This document shows, piece by piece, positions 36,181 to 43,988 of a stretch of 59,181 bases of DNA. Under the pieces are notes generated by a model that was given only the letters and a program-made list of their open reading frames with translations, did not search any database and was not told the DNA's origin. Position numbers and translations under genes: made by a program. Source of the stretch: a virus; the IMG/VR virus record IMGVR_UViG_3300027906_000015, positions 1 to 59,181 of that record, one strand, 5' to 3'. The number at the start of each line of letters is the position of its first letter. Position 1 is the stretch's first letter.

Positions 36181-36556
36181 GTATGTAAAAGCAATCAATA
36201 CCACCAAGAAAGATATAATGGTGGATGATATAGCTGAGAAAGATTACAATGCTTTTATGGTGAACAGATCTTTATCTAATTTCCAAGATACTATATTATA
36301 TGCAAATCTAATGAACCAATATCATCATCTAGATGCGCGTCTTCAATTTGATTTTTTCATAAATACTATAAAGAAGAAAAATAGATTCTCTAAATGGTTA
36401 AAACCGCTCAATTATGAGAACTTAGAGATAATAAAGGAATATTATGGGTATAGCAATGAGAAAGCTAAATCCGTTTTATCATTACTAAATAATAATCAAA
36501 TTGAAGATTTGAAGAGAAGGATTTATAAAGGTGGAAGAACAAAACAAACCAGTTAA
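36167..36556 (+). CDS. 62: Clamp loader small subunit gp62
   Basis: This 129-residue protein is shorter than T4 gp62 (187 residues) but typical of marine relatives. It starts MNPFEYVKAINTTKKDIMVD and carries the DYNAFMVNRSLSNFQDTILY and FSKWLKP blocks. It bridges the gp44 subunits in the clamp loader. It overlaps the coiled-coil gene before it and regA after it. Confidence 0.88.
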   Translation: MNPFEYVKAINTTKKDIMVDDIAEKDYNAFMVNRSLSNFQDTILYANLMNQYHHLDARLQFDFFINTIKKKNRFSKWLKPLNYENLEIIKEYYGYSNEKAKSVLSLLNNNQIEDLKRRIYKGGRTKQTS

Positions 36557-36959
36557 CGATTGGGTTCCTGCGGACATGCTGGAAATCACATTAAACGAAC
36601 CCGATGACTTTCTTAAGGTAAGAGAGACATTGACAAGAATAGGAGTAGCTTCTAGAAAAGATAATAAGCTATTTCAATCATGTCATATCTTACATAAACA
36701 AGGACGTTATTTCATAGTACATTTCAAAGAATTATTCTTATTAGATGGGAAACCTTCCAATCTAGTGGAGAATGATGTGCAGCGTAGGAATACTATCGCT
36801 ACACTATTAGCTGATTGGGGATTAGTTACAATTATTAATCCTGAGTTAGCAAAGGATATAGCACCACTTCGTCAGGTTAAGGTAATATCTTACAAAGACA
36901 AACATATGTGGGAACTATGTCCAAAATATAATATAGGTAATTCTCAAAGTAAAGAGTAA
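36531..36959 (+). CDS. regA: Translational repressor RegA
   Basis: RegA binds the initiation regions of early mRNAs and represses their translation. The MLEITLNEPDDFLKVRETLT start, FQSCHILHKQGRYFIVHFKE core and ELCPKYNIGN end match T4 RegA closely. The GTG at 36531 gives 142 residues; an ATG at 36576 lines up with the T4 N-terminus and may be the true start. It directly follows gp62, as in T4. Confidence 0.92.
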   Translation: MEEQNKPVNDWVPADMLEITLNEPDDFLKVRETLTRIGVASRKDNKLFQSCHILHKQGRYFIVHFKELFLLDGKPSNLVENDVQRRNTIATLLADWGLVTIINPELAKDIAPLRQVKVISYKDKHMWELCPKYNIGNSQSKE

Positions 36960-36964
36960 TTACG

Positions 36965-36972
36965 TATAAATA
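36965..36972 (+). promoter_or_regulatory. Late promoter of hsp20 with structured leader
   Basis: A perfect TATAAATA is followed by a leader carrying GGAAC...GTTCC pairing (36981-37002) and then an AGGAGG site at 37023. The hairpin sits well upstream of the ribosome-binding site. Confidence 0.7.
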
Positions 36973-37036
36973 TATACTGAGGAACGCCGAGGGTCGGGTT
37001 CCCAATAACCTTGCTATTTAATAGGAGGAAATGAAA

Positions 37037-37489
37037 ATGGTAAGAAACACAATGAACGTACCACGTTCACTATTCGTAGGCTTTGATAGTCTATTCGATG
37101 AGTTGGAGAGAATTCATTCTTCAGCTAGATCAAACGATAACTATCCACCACATAATGTGGTTAAGATCGATGAGGAGAAGTTCCTAATTGAGTTAGCTTT
37201 AGCTGGCTTCAAGAAAGAAGACATTCACGTTGAAGTTAAAGATGGTATTCTTAAGATCAAAGGCGAAATGAGTAATGACGATCGTGAGTTCGTATACAAA
37301 GGTATTTCATCCCGCAAATTTGAGAAGAGCTTCCGCCTCTCAGAGTTCTGCGTAATAGATGGTGCCGATTTCGAGGATGGTATACTCGTAGTTTACGCTA
37401 GAGTAGAACTTCCAAAAGAAAGGCGTCCAAGGAAGATCGATATAGGATCTACTGGGGCATCAACAAAGAAATCATTTAATATAAAATGA
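37037..37489 (+). CDS. hsp20: Small heat-shock protein Hsp20
   Basis: This 150-residue alpha-crystallin-domain chaperone starts at ATG 37037, which lies 8 bases from a perfect AGGAGG, while ATG 37031 is only two bases away. The NVVKIDEEKFLIELALAGFK opening, the DIHVEVKDGILKIKGE strand and the FRLSEFCVIDGADFEDGILV region with the C-terminal Leu-Pro strand fit Hsp20. Phage Hsp20 genes are common in marine T4-like phages. A late promoter suggests a role in virion assembly or late stress protection. Confidence 0.92.
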   Translation: MVRNTMNVPRSLFVGFDSLFDELERIHSSARSNDNYPPHNVVKIDEEKFLIELALAGFKKEDIHVEVKDGILKIKGEMSNDDREFVYKGISSRKFEKSFRLSEFCVIDGADFEDGILVVYARVELPKERRPRKIDIGSTGASTKKSFNIK

Positions 37490-37541
37490 TGAATTAGAGA
37501 AACCTAGTAGAAAAGTTTAACTTATTTACTAGGAGATTGAA

Positions 37542-37658
37542 ATGGGCTACATTAGAAAGCACAAGCAATCAATTAGATCCGGTTTCGAATTCATCTTAAT
37601 CCTTACCCTAACTATAGGGGTAGGACCAGGATTATTATTCTTAGCTGGACTTAATTAA
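37542..37658 (+). CDS. Small membrane peptide (38 aa)
   Basis: A short basic N-terminus (MGYIRKHKQSIRSG) is followed by one transmembrane segment (FILILTLTIGVGPGLLFLAG). AGGAGA lies 5 bases upstream. The frame ends just before the hairpin at 37667. It could be an inner-membrane peptide acting on the host or on lysis timing; no family is recognised. Confidence 0.6.
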   Translation: MGYIRKHKQSIRSGFEFILILTLTIGVGPGLLFLAGLN

Positions 37659-37666
37659 TATCAGTG

Positions 37667-37688
37667 AACCCCTAAGAAATTAGGGGTT
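37667..37688 (+). terminator. Hairpin with GAAA loop before the polymerase promoter
   Basis: AACCCCTAA and TTAGGGGTT form a 9-bp stem closed by a GAAA tetraloop. It ends inside the -35 box of the gp43 promoter, so it may terminate hsp20-region transcription while overlapping the next promoter. Confidence 0.6.
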
Positions 37689-37715
37689 TACATTTGACTT
37701 GAACTATGGTATAAT
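37687..37715 (+). promoter_or_regulatory. Early promoter of gp43
   Basis: TTTACA, 17 bases and TATAAT. The -10 ends 9 bases before the polymerase ATG, so the mRNA leader would be about three bases and no ribosome-binding site fits in it. Confidence 0.9.
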
Positions 37716-37724
37716 AGACACATT

Positions 37725-40289
37725 ATGAATTTTTATACGAACGTATCTCGTTATGGCAATATGTTACTCTATCGTGGAGTAGAAAATGGCAAACGAGTCC
37801 AAAAGAAAATCAAATACAAACCTACACTCTACGTAGGAACAAACAAAGCAACCAAATGGAAATCCTTTACTGGGGTTCCTGTTGCTCCTGTCCAATTCGA
37901 ATCTATGAGAGATGCTAAGAATTGGATTAAAGAAAACGAACATGTAGCAGGTAGGCATATCTTCGGTAATACCAGATATCAATCCTGCTTAATTAATGAT
38001 CTATTCCCAGGTGAAATAGAATTCGATAGAAACCTAATCAATGTTACTTCAATTGATATTGAGGTTCAATCTGATGATGGATTTCCTGAGCCTGGTCCAG
38101 CATTAAAAACTGTAACAGCTATTTGTCTTAAAAATAATATTGATAACACTTATTATGTTTGGGGCTTAGGTGATTATAATGTAGATGCTTCTTATATGAA
38201 AACCAATCGTGTGGTCTATAAGAAATGTGTAGATGAAAAAGAATTACTAATTGAATTTATTAATCACTGGGCTACACCTTCACATACACCTGATATTGTT
38301 ACTGGTTGGAACTCTAAGTTCTTTGATATACCTTATCTGGTTAATAGAATTAGAAGAGTATTTGGTCCAGATCTTGGCGAAGAGAATATTAAAAAGCTTT
38401 CCCCTTGGGGCATGGTCGAACGAAGAGAAGCTAGAATAGCATACAAATCGATGAATCGAGATGAAACATATGAATTCCAGGGAATATCCCAAATGGATTA
38501 TATGGAAGTTTTTAAGAAGTTTGGCTATGCCTATGGGCAACAAGAATCATATTCTCTTAATAATATTGCTCACGTAGTACTTGGTGAAACTAAACTATCC
38601 TATGAAGAACATGGTACATTGTATAACTTATACCAAGCTGATCACCAAAAGTTTATTGATTATAATATTAAAGATGTAGAATTAGTAGATCGATTCGAAG
38701 ATAAAATGGGATTGATTACTCTTGCTCTTACTATAGCATATCGTGGTGGTGTTAACTATAATGATGTGTTTGGTACTACTGCAATTTGGGATACAATCAT
38801 ACATCGTGATTTATATGCTGATAATATTATCATGCCATTCCCGAAAGATCCCCAAGAGAAAACAACTTATGCTGGTGGATATGTTAAAGATCCTCAGATA
38901 GGTTTACATAATCATGTAGTTAGCTTTGACCTTAATTCACTGTATCCTTCCCTAATTATGCAATACAATATGTCACCTGAAACTATAGCTAACGGAGAAA
39001 TGGTTAATGTTGATGTAAATTCTATGCTTGAAGGTAAGCAAAAAGTATACAAAGATGGTTATGGATTATGTGCTAATGGCCAATACTTCCATACTGAAAA
39101 ACAAGGTGTACTTCCTAAGATCGTAGAAGAAATGTACAGTGAACGGGTAGAAGTTAAAAAGCAAATGTTGGATTCACAAAAAGAATTACAAAAAGCTGAT
39201 CCGGAAGATAAGCAAGAAATCTATAGAATACAAAGAGATATATCTCATGCAGAAAATAGACAAATGGCAATTAAGATTCTTCTTAATAGTTTATATGGTG
39301 CTCTAGGTAATCGTTATTTTAGATTCTTTGATCAAAGAATTGCTGAAGGTATTACTTTATCTGGCCAATTGATTATCCGTTGGGGTGAACAATCTATTAA
39401 TAGATACCTAAATAAGCTGCTTCAGACCAACAGAGATTACGTCTTAGCAATCGATACCGATTCCCTATATATTGGGTTAGGTCCATTGGTAGAACAGTTT
39501 AAACCAAGTAATCCAATTGACTTCTTAGATAATGTATGTAAAGAATTAGAAAAAGTATTCATTGATTGCTATGAAAACATCTATCAAAGATATGGTGGTA
39601 TTGAAAATACAATGGTTATGGGTAGAGAAGTTATTGCTGATAGAGGAATATACTTAGCTAAGAAAAGATATATTCTAAATGTAGTTGATAACGAAGGTGT
39701 TAGATTTAAAGTTCCAAAGATTAAAACAATTGGTGTTGAAGCTAACAAATCATCTACACCCGAAGCTTGCCGTAAAGCTTTAATAGAAATGTTTAAAGTT
39801 ATTATCAGTAAAGAAGAAATAGATGTACAAGAAGCTATAGCTCAATTCAAATCTCACTTCTTTACTTTACCCCCGCACGAGATAGCTTTTCCAAGAGGGG
39901 TAAATAATATAACAGGATTCGAAGATACGATCACTTATAAGAATCAAGCTGGTGAAACTATAACCAACAAAACTTATAAGAAAGGAACACCAATACATGT
40001 TCGTGGATCCTTACTTTATAATTGGCAAAGAGAGAAATTGAATTTGATGAAATATCCTAACCTTAGAAATGGCGATAAGATCAAATTTACATATCTTACA
40101 ACCCCAAATCCAATCAAAGAAAATGTTATTGCATTTCCAGACTATTTGCCGGAGGAATTCGGATTACATGATTATGTTGATTATGAGATGCAATTCCAAA
40201 AAACTTTCATCGATGCTATATCCCCTATCCTTAATGCAGTAGGTTGGCATCCTGAGAAGGTTTCTACGTTAGAGGATTTCTTTGGATAA
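37725..40289 (+). CDS. 43: Replicative DNA polymerase gp43 (family B)
   Basis: This 854-residue polymerase (T4 898) has a 3'-5' exonuclease with D111 and E113 (SIDIEV). Polymerase motifs are A with D402 (DLNSLYPS), B around 517-525 (KILLNSLYG) and C with D577 and D579 (IDTDSLY). The C-terminal end (STLEDFFG) is the usual clamp-binding peptide. No intein, intron or split is present, unlike some T4 relatives. An early promoter lies directly before the start codon. Confidence 0.96.
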   Translation: MNFYTNVSRYGNMLLYRGVENGKRVQKKIKYKPTLYVGTNKATKWKSFTGVPVAPVQFESMRDAKNWIKENEHVAGRHIFGNTRYQSCLINDLFPGEIEFDRNLINVTSIDIEVQSDDGFPEPGPALKTVTAICLKNNIDNTYYVWGLGDYNVDASYMKTNRVVYKKCVDEKELLIEFINHWATPSHTPDIVTGWNSKFFDIPYLVNRIRRVFGPDLGEENIKKLSPWGMVERREARIAYKSMNRDETYEFQGISQMDYMEVFKKFGYAYGQQESYSLNNIAHVVLGETKLSYEEHGTLYNLYQADHQKFIDYNIKDVELVDRFEDKMGLITLALTIAYRGGVNYNDVFGTTAIWDTIIHRDLYADNIIMPFPKDPQEKTTYAGGYVKDPQIGLHNHVVSFDLNSLYPSLIMQYNMSPETIANGEMVNVDVNSMLEGKQKVYKDGYGLCANGQYFHTEKQGVLPKIVEEMYSERVEVKKQMLDSQKELQKADPEDKQEIYRIQRDISHAENRQMAIKILLNSLYGALGNRYFRFFDQRIAEGITLSGQLIIRWGEQSINRYLNKLLQTNRDYVLAIDTDSLYIGLGPLVEQFKPSNPIDFLDNVCKELEKVFIDCYENIYQRYGGIENTMVMGREVIADRGIYLAKKRYILNVVDNEGVRFKVPKIKTIGVEANKSSTPEACRKALIEMFKVIISKEEIDVQEAIAQFKSHFFTLPPHEIAFPRGVNNITGFEDTITYKNQAGETITNKTYKKGTPIHVRGSLLYNWQREKLNLMKYPNLRNGDKIKFTYLTTPNPIKENVIAFPDYLPEEFGLHDYVDYEMQFQKTFIDAISPILNAVGWHPEKVSTLEDFFG

Positions 40290-40295
40290 AGGGGG

Positions 40296-40324
40296 TTTAC
40301 ATTTAATTAAAACTGTGGTATAAT
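40296..40324 (+). promoter_or_regulatory. Early promoter after gp43
   Basis: TTTACA, 17 bases and TATAAT, with ACTGTGG before the -10. It begins 7 bases after the gp43 stop and leads to an operon starting with the second Sm-like gene, with a GAGG site before its ATG. Confidence 0.9.
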
Positions 40325-40344
40325 ATACCCATTGAGGAAAAAAT

Positions 40345-40632
40345 ATGAAAATAAAATTATTAAGATTAACATCAGGTGAAGAAATTATAGCTGAAATAGC
40401 TAATACATCTGAAGATAGTTATCTAATCAAAGATGCTATTGTTATGATACCAGCTGGTGAAGGTAGAATAGGTTTTATGCCTTTCTTACCTTATACTGAA
40501 GCTAAAGATGGAATATCAATTAGAAAACAAGATGTTATGTTTATTGTTGATCCAATAGAAGATTTAATAGATCAGTTTAGACAAGCTAGATCTGGAATAC
40601 AAACACCACCAAAAGGAATTATTACAGGATGA
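40345..40632 (+). CDS. Sm-like (LSm-fold) phage protein, copy 2
   Basis: This 95-residue protein starts MKIKLLRLTSGEEIIAEIAN and continues IKDAIVMIPAGEGRIGFMPF. It shares the strand order and the GEExxAxI and F(M/L)PxxP motifs with the 132-residue protein at 25947 but lacks its acidic tail. Both look like small five-strand barrels of the Sm type and could bind RNA. It overlaps the MazG-like gene by four bases. Confidence 0.55.
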   Translation: MKIKLLRLTSGEEIIAEIANTSEDSYLIKDAIVMIPAGEGRIGFMPFLPYTEAKDGISIRKQDVMFIVDPIEDLIDQFRQARSGIQTPPKGIITG

Positions 40633-41036
40633 GTTGGGTAAAAGATATAGAAGATATGCAGGATAAATTCGGCGTTCGTAAATGGGTAGAAGATCCTAAA
40701 AATAAAGAACACCTTAAAACCTTCCTAGATTTTAGAATTGATTTTATAAGAGAAGAACTAGAAGAAACAGAAGCAGCCTTAGTTAATATGGATGGAGAAG
40801 AAATAGTTGATGGACTAATTGATTTATGCGTAGTAGCTATTGGAACACTTTTGGCATTCGGTGTTGATGCCGATAAAGCTTGGGACGAAGTTCATAAAGC
40901 TAATATGTCAAAAGAAATAGGAATTAAGAAAGAAAGACCTAATCCTTTAGGACTTCCAGACTTAGCCAAACCAGAGGGTTGGCAACCTCCTTCACATAAA
41001 GGTAACCATGGGGATCTCACTAACAATATTCGATAG
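40629..41036 (+). CDS. MazG-like nucleotide pyrophosphohydrolase
   Basis: This 135-residue all-alpha NTP pyrophosphatase family protein has the metal-binding pattern in REELEETEAAL (Glu42-46) and EEIVDGLIDL (E58, D61, D65). These enzymes cut nucleoside triphosphates to monophosphates. T4 gp56 dCTPase belongs to the same superfamily, so a dCTP- or dUTP-removing role would fit the dCMP-hydroxymethylase-like gene at 45770. The substrate is not determined by sequence. It overlaps the next gene by 29 bases. Confidence 0.7.
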   Translation: MSWVKDIEDMQDKFGVRKWVEDPKNKEHLKTFLDFRIDFIREELEETEAALVNMDGEEIVDGLIDLCVVAIGTLLAFGVDADKAWDEVHKANMSKEIGIKKERPNPLGLPDLAKPEGWQPPSHKGNHGDLTNNIR

Positions 41037-41925
41037 TATATACGATAACAAAACTGTAAAACGTATGGACTATGAATCATTCGAGCAATTCGAATCGGTT
41101 CTCTATAGATTAGCTGAAGGAAATAAATATGAAAAGAAAGCTGATGCACCGCTTATTAGTCCGGCTATATATAAACCTGACACGACTCGGGCGAACGAGA
41201 ATGTTCTTGCTTGGGGTGGTTTTGGTATTGTGGACGTTGATGATTTCAGTGGTGATATAAAGGAGATAGAAAAGAAATATGAAACTTATAAGTATGTTTG
41301 TTATAGCACTGCAAGCAGTAGCGTTAACAGCCCTAAGTTTAGGCTTGTCTTTCCTCTTAATAAATTTATTGATAAAACTGATATCAAGCATTTTTGGTAC
41401 GCATTAAATAAAGAGATAGGAGATATAGCAGATGCCCAAACAAAAGACCTCTCACGTATGTATTACGTTCCCTCAAAATACAAAAACTCATTCAACTTCA
41501 TATTCTCCCACGATGGAGAAATTATGGACCCAGATGAAATTATGGCAAAGCACAAATACATCGTACCATCTGAAAACTTTTACGATAGACTTCCAGATGC
41601 CATTAAAAAAGGATTAATGGAACATCGTAAAGGTCAATTAACAAATACAGATATATCATGGACAGGATATAAAGATTGTCCGTTCGTTAATCAAAAGAAA
41701 ATCCAACAATATAAAGGTTTAAATGAAGGTTGGTATTATGCAATGTATCAATTGATGGTATCAATAGCTGGTAATGCTATAACTAAAGGTTATCCAATTA
41801 CAGCAAAAGAAATAGAATTTATAATTAGAGATTTAGATTCAGAAACAGGGAATTGGTATGTTAAAAGACCAATTAGCAAAGAAGCAGAACGAGCTATTGA
41901 GTTCGTATTTAGGAAAAACATTTAA
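41008..41925 (+). CDS. AEP-like primase (primase-polymerase family)
   Basis: This 305-residue protein shows archaeo-eukaryotic primase layout: an acidic pair D76 and D78 (GIVDVDDF), a second motif in CYSTASSSVNSPKFRLVFPL around 98-117, and a third in KDLSRMYYVPS near 146-156. The C-terminal half is helical. T4 uses a DnaG-type primase, gp61, which is not seen in this window, so this gene could supply or supplement priming. The histidine of the usual second motif is not visible, which lowers certainty. It overlaps the MazG-like gene and the next small gene. Confidence 0.55.
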   Translation: MGISLTIFDSIYDNKTVKRMDYESFEQFESVLYRLAEGNKYEKKADAPLISPAIYKPDTTRANENVLAWGGFGIVDVDDFSGDIKEIEKKYETYKYVCYSTASSSVNSPKFRLVFPLNKFIDKTDIKHFWYALNKEIGDIADAQTKDLSRMYYVPSKYKNSFNFIFSHDGEIMDPDEIMAKHKYIVPSENFYDRLPDAIKKGLMEHRKGQLTNTDISWTGYKDCPFVNQKKIQQYKGLNEGWYYAMYQLMVSIAGNAITKGYPITAKEIEFIIRDLDSETGNWYVKRPISKEAERAIEFVFRKNI

Positions 41926-42026
41926 TGGAATTATTATTTTATATGGGTATGTTATTTTGGGGATTTTATCTCTTAGTAACTGAAGATATTGAAGATGTTA
42001 AAAGAGATTTTGGGATTAAAGATTAA
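41925..42026 (+). CDS. Small membrane peptide (33 aa)
   Basis: This short frame has an N-terminal hydrophobic segment (LLFYMGMLFWGFYLLV) and an acidic tail (TEDIEDVKRDFGIKD). It is linked to its neighbours by one-base TAATG overlaps on both sides, which supports it being translated. Its function is unknown. Confidence 0.45.
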   Translation: MELLFYMGMLFWGFYLLVTEDIEDVKRDFGIKD

Positions 42027-42157
42027 TGGATTTTAATACAATATTTGCTATCATTCTAACTATTTTAGCAGGGTTTGTGGTATATATGCAGCTTCATGTT
42101 ATGCGAGAACAACGTGAGAAAAGACATATACCATTATTTTGGGAAAAAAAGAAATGA
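42026..42157 (+). CDS. Small membrane protein (43 aa)
   Basis: One predicted membrane segment (IFAIILTILAGFVVYMQL) is followed by a basic tail (REQREKRHIPLFWEKKK). Its stop codon is directly followed by the first base of the tRNA gene. It and the preceding 33-residue peptide form a pair of tiny membrane proteins upstream of the lysin-like gene, so a role in lysis is possible but unproven. Confidence 0.5.
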   Translation: MDFNTIFAIILTILAGFVVYMQLHVMREQREKRHIPLFWEKKK

Positions 42158-42233
42158 GGGGCTGTAGCTCAGTAGGGAGAGCGACTGGTTTGCATCCAGT
42201 AGGTCGTAGGTTCGATTCCTATCAGCTCCACCA
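42158..42233 (+). tRNA. tRNA-Ala (anticodon TGC)
   Basis: This is a 76-base cloverleaf: acceptor GGGGCTG with CAGCTCC, D stem GCTC/GAGC, anticodon stem ACTGG/CCAGT with loop TTTGCAT, T stem GTAGG/CCTAT with TTCGATT, and CCA encoded. The TGC anticodon reads GCA and other Ala codons by wobble. It lies flush against the preceding stop codon, so it is probably processed from the operon transcript. Confidence 0.95.
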
Positions 42234-42239
42234 AAACTT

Positions 42240-42491
42240 ATGAATATTGAATTAGCATTATTACAAAACAGACAATGTGTATATGGAACATACGCAGAAG
42301 TAGAAGCATATGCAGAAGAAATAGATTCATGCGTAGAAAGATATTTGGATCACGTAAATCCTTCAACAGTTCAAAAGAATTTTGAATATGTAGGAAAAGG
42401 ATCTGATCCTTATGCAGTAGCAAAACAATTCTATGAATTAGATGAAGAAGGGTTTGCTATAGGTGTTAAAAAGTACAAGGAGAAATTTTGA
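42240..42491 (+). CDS. Hypothetical protein (83 aa)
   Basis: This soluble, mostly helical acidic protein starts MNIELALLQNRQCVYGTYAE and ends EEGFAIGVKKYKEKF. It begins six bases after the tRNA and overlaps the lysin-like gene. It has no recognised motif and no membrane segment. Co-expression with the lysin gene is the only clue. Confidence 0.55.
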   Translation: MNIELALLQNRQCVYGTYAEVEAYAEEIDSCVERYLDHVNPSTVQKNFEYVGKGSDPYAVAKQFYELDEEGFAIGVKKYKEKF

Positions 42492-43000
42492 ATAAGAATA
42501 GAAAATGGTTTGATATAATATGTGGAACATTAGTTTTTATTGCACTAATATTAGTAGCAAATAAAGCATGGGGATATGATGAGGACGGAGGAAGATATTG
42601 CTTAGCACAAAATATTTATTTTGAAGCTGGTAATCAACCATTCTCAGGTAAAGTAGCAGTAGCAAATGTTACAATGAATCGTGTAGATGATTTACAATTC
42701 CCAAATGAAATATGTGATGTAGTATATCAAACAAAAGAATGGAAAGAATCTTGGAGAGGTACAAAGATACCAGTAAGAGGACAATGCCAATTTAGTTGGT
42801 TCTGTGATGGTAAATCAGATGAACCTAAAGATTCAATTACATGGCTAGAATCAATTAGAATAGCCGATTTAATATTACAAGAAAATGTTATTGATATAAC
42901 AGATGGTGCATTATATTACCACGCAGATTATATCTATCCATATTGGGCTGATCATCTAGAAAGATTAGTTCAAATTGAAGCACATATCTTTTATAAATAG
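42488..43000 (+). CDS. SleB/CwlJ-type cell-wall hydrolase (candidate endolysin)
   Basis: This 170-residue protein has an N-terminal membrane or signal-anchor segment (GTLVFIALILVANKAWG) and a Hydrolase_2 domain. AQNIYFEAGNQPFSGKVAVA contains the likely catalytic E46; VTMNRV, CQFSWFCDG and ALYYHADY are further family motifs. Such lytic enzymes cut peptidoglycan. The start is a TTG at 42488, fixed by AGGAG 5-7 bases upstream and by TTGA overlap with the previous stop. The signal anchor suggests a SAR-type endolysin released to the periplasm. Confidence 0.8.
   Translation: MNKNRKWFDIICGTLVFIALILVANKAWGYDEDGGRYCLAQNIYFEAGNQPFSGKVAVANVTMNRVDDLQFPNEICDVVYQTKEWKESWRGTKIPVRGQCQFSWFCDGKSDEPKDSITWLESIRIADLILQENVIDITDGALYYHADYIYPYWADHLERLVQIEAHIFYK
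42992..42999 (+). promoter_or_regulatory. Late promoter overlapping the lysin stop
   Basis: A perfect TATAAATA shares its last bases with the TAG stop of the hydrolase gene. An AGAGGA site lies between it and the ATG at 43018. Confidence 0.65.
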
Positions 43001-43017
43001 AATTAGAGGAATAAATT

Positions 43018-43536
43018 ATGCCAAGAAAGAGTAAAAATAAAACAATTAGAAAGGTAGCTAAAGAAACTAAAGTTTCTGAATCAGCTGTACCACAATCTGA
43101 AGTTACTAAAACAATTAAAATTAGAAAAGAAACTACCCCATATGAGGAACTTCAATTCCTAGGTGAGTGGTTAGCTCAAGAATATTTAAGTGTAGAGCTT
43201 AATTATAATCCTCTAGAAGAACATCATCCAACTAGGAATAATAAATTACAAGCATGTGATGGAAAAGATCCTAATGGAAGATCTGTAGAAATTAGAACTA
43301 TGAAAAGATCTGGAACTAATTTCGTATTATCTAAAGATGATCTTAAAGCATTTAAGGAAGCTGAAAGAAGTGTTATATGTGAATATACCAATGCTAATAC
43401 TATTGGAATGTGGGAAATTACAAATATATCTATTCAAGAAAAGAATAAAGAGCTAAGGCTTCCTGTTAAACAATTACAATTATTACTCTCTTTCGACAAT
43501 CAAGAGTTTGCCGAAAAGATGAGAGCTAAGGGGTAA
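43018..43536 (+). CDS. Putative PD-(D/E)XK-like protein, possibly inactive
   Basis: This 172-residue protein has a basic, Lys-rich N-terminal tail (1-40), then E50 in FLGEWLAQEYL, Asp residues in ACDGKDPNG (81, 84), and VEIRT at 90-94. This spacing parallels the clearer nuclease-fold protein at 43989 (E68, D86, VEIKT at 95-99), but the catalytic Lys is replaced by Arg. It may be an inactive or altered member of the fold, or a DNA-binding protein. It is followed after three bases by the thermonuclease gene. Confidence 0.4.
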   Translation: MPRKSKNKTIRKVAKETKVSESAVPQSEVTKTIKIRKETTPYEELQFLGEWLAQEYLSVELNYNPLEEHHPTRNNKLQACDGKDPNGRSVEIRTMKRSGTNFVLSKDDLKAFKEAERSVICEYTNANTIGMWEITNISIQEKNKELRLPVKQLQLLLSFDNQEFAEKMRAKG

Positions 43537-43539
43537 AAC

Positions 43540-43965
43540 ATGTACGAGTATATGGCAACAATAACAAAAGTAGTAGATGGGGATACAGCTAAGGTAGATG
43601 TAGATCTAGGATTTGGTATGTCTTATAAGAATCAAACAGTAAGGTTCTTTGGGATTGATACTGAAGAATCTAGAACAAGAGATCTTACAGAAAAATGGTA
43701 TGGTAAACTAGCTGCTCAATTTGTAAAAGATAGATTGATTGTTGGAGAAAAATATAAAATGACAACAGCAATCGATAAAGGAAAGTTCGGAAGAATATTA
43801 GGAACTTTTTATTGTGAAGATGAAAATGGTGAATATAACCTTAATGAAAGAATGGTTGAATTGAATCATGCGGTAGCATACTTCGGTCAATCAAAAGAAG
43901 ATATTCAGGAAGGTCATATGGCTAATAGACAAAGATTAGCACAAAGGGGTTTACAACCAGAGTAA
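43540..43965 (+). CDS. Thermonuclease (SNase-like)
   Basis: This 141-residue staphylococcal-nuclease-fold protein has VVDGDTAKV, VRFFGIDTEE with R35 and E43, and DKGKFGRILGTF with R85 matching the catalytic Arg-Glu-Arg set; D21 and D40 can hold calcium. There is no signal peptide, so it acts in the cytoplasm, probably on host or unmodified DNA, or on RNA. Its 3' end contains the -35 of the next early promoter. Confidence 0.85.
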   Translation: MYEYMATITKVVDGDTAKVDVDLGFGMSYKNQTVRFFGIDTEESRTRDLTEKWYGKLAAQFVKDRLIVGEKYKMTTAIDKGKFGRILGTFYCEDENGEYNLNERMVELNHAVAYFGQSKEDIQEGHMANRQRLAQRGLQPE

Positions 43966-43978
43966 ACTGTGGTATAAT
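43950..43978 (+). promoter_or_regulatory. Early promoter of the nuclease-methyltransferase pair
   Basis: TTTACA, 17 bases and TATAAT, with GTTTAC...GTAAAC symmetry at the -35 like the uvsY promoter. The -10 ends 10 bases before the ATG at 43989, giving a leader of about four bases. Confidence 0.9.
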
Positions 43979-43988
43979 ACACTATATT

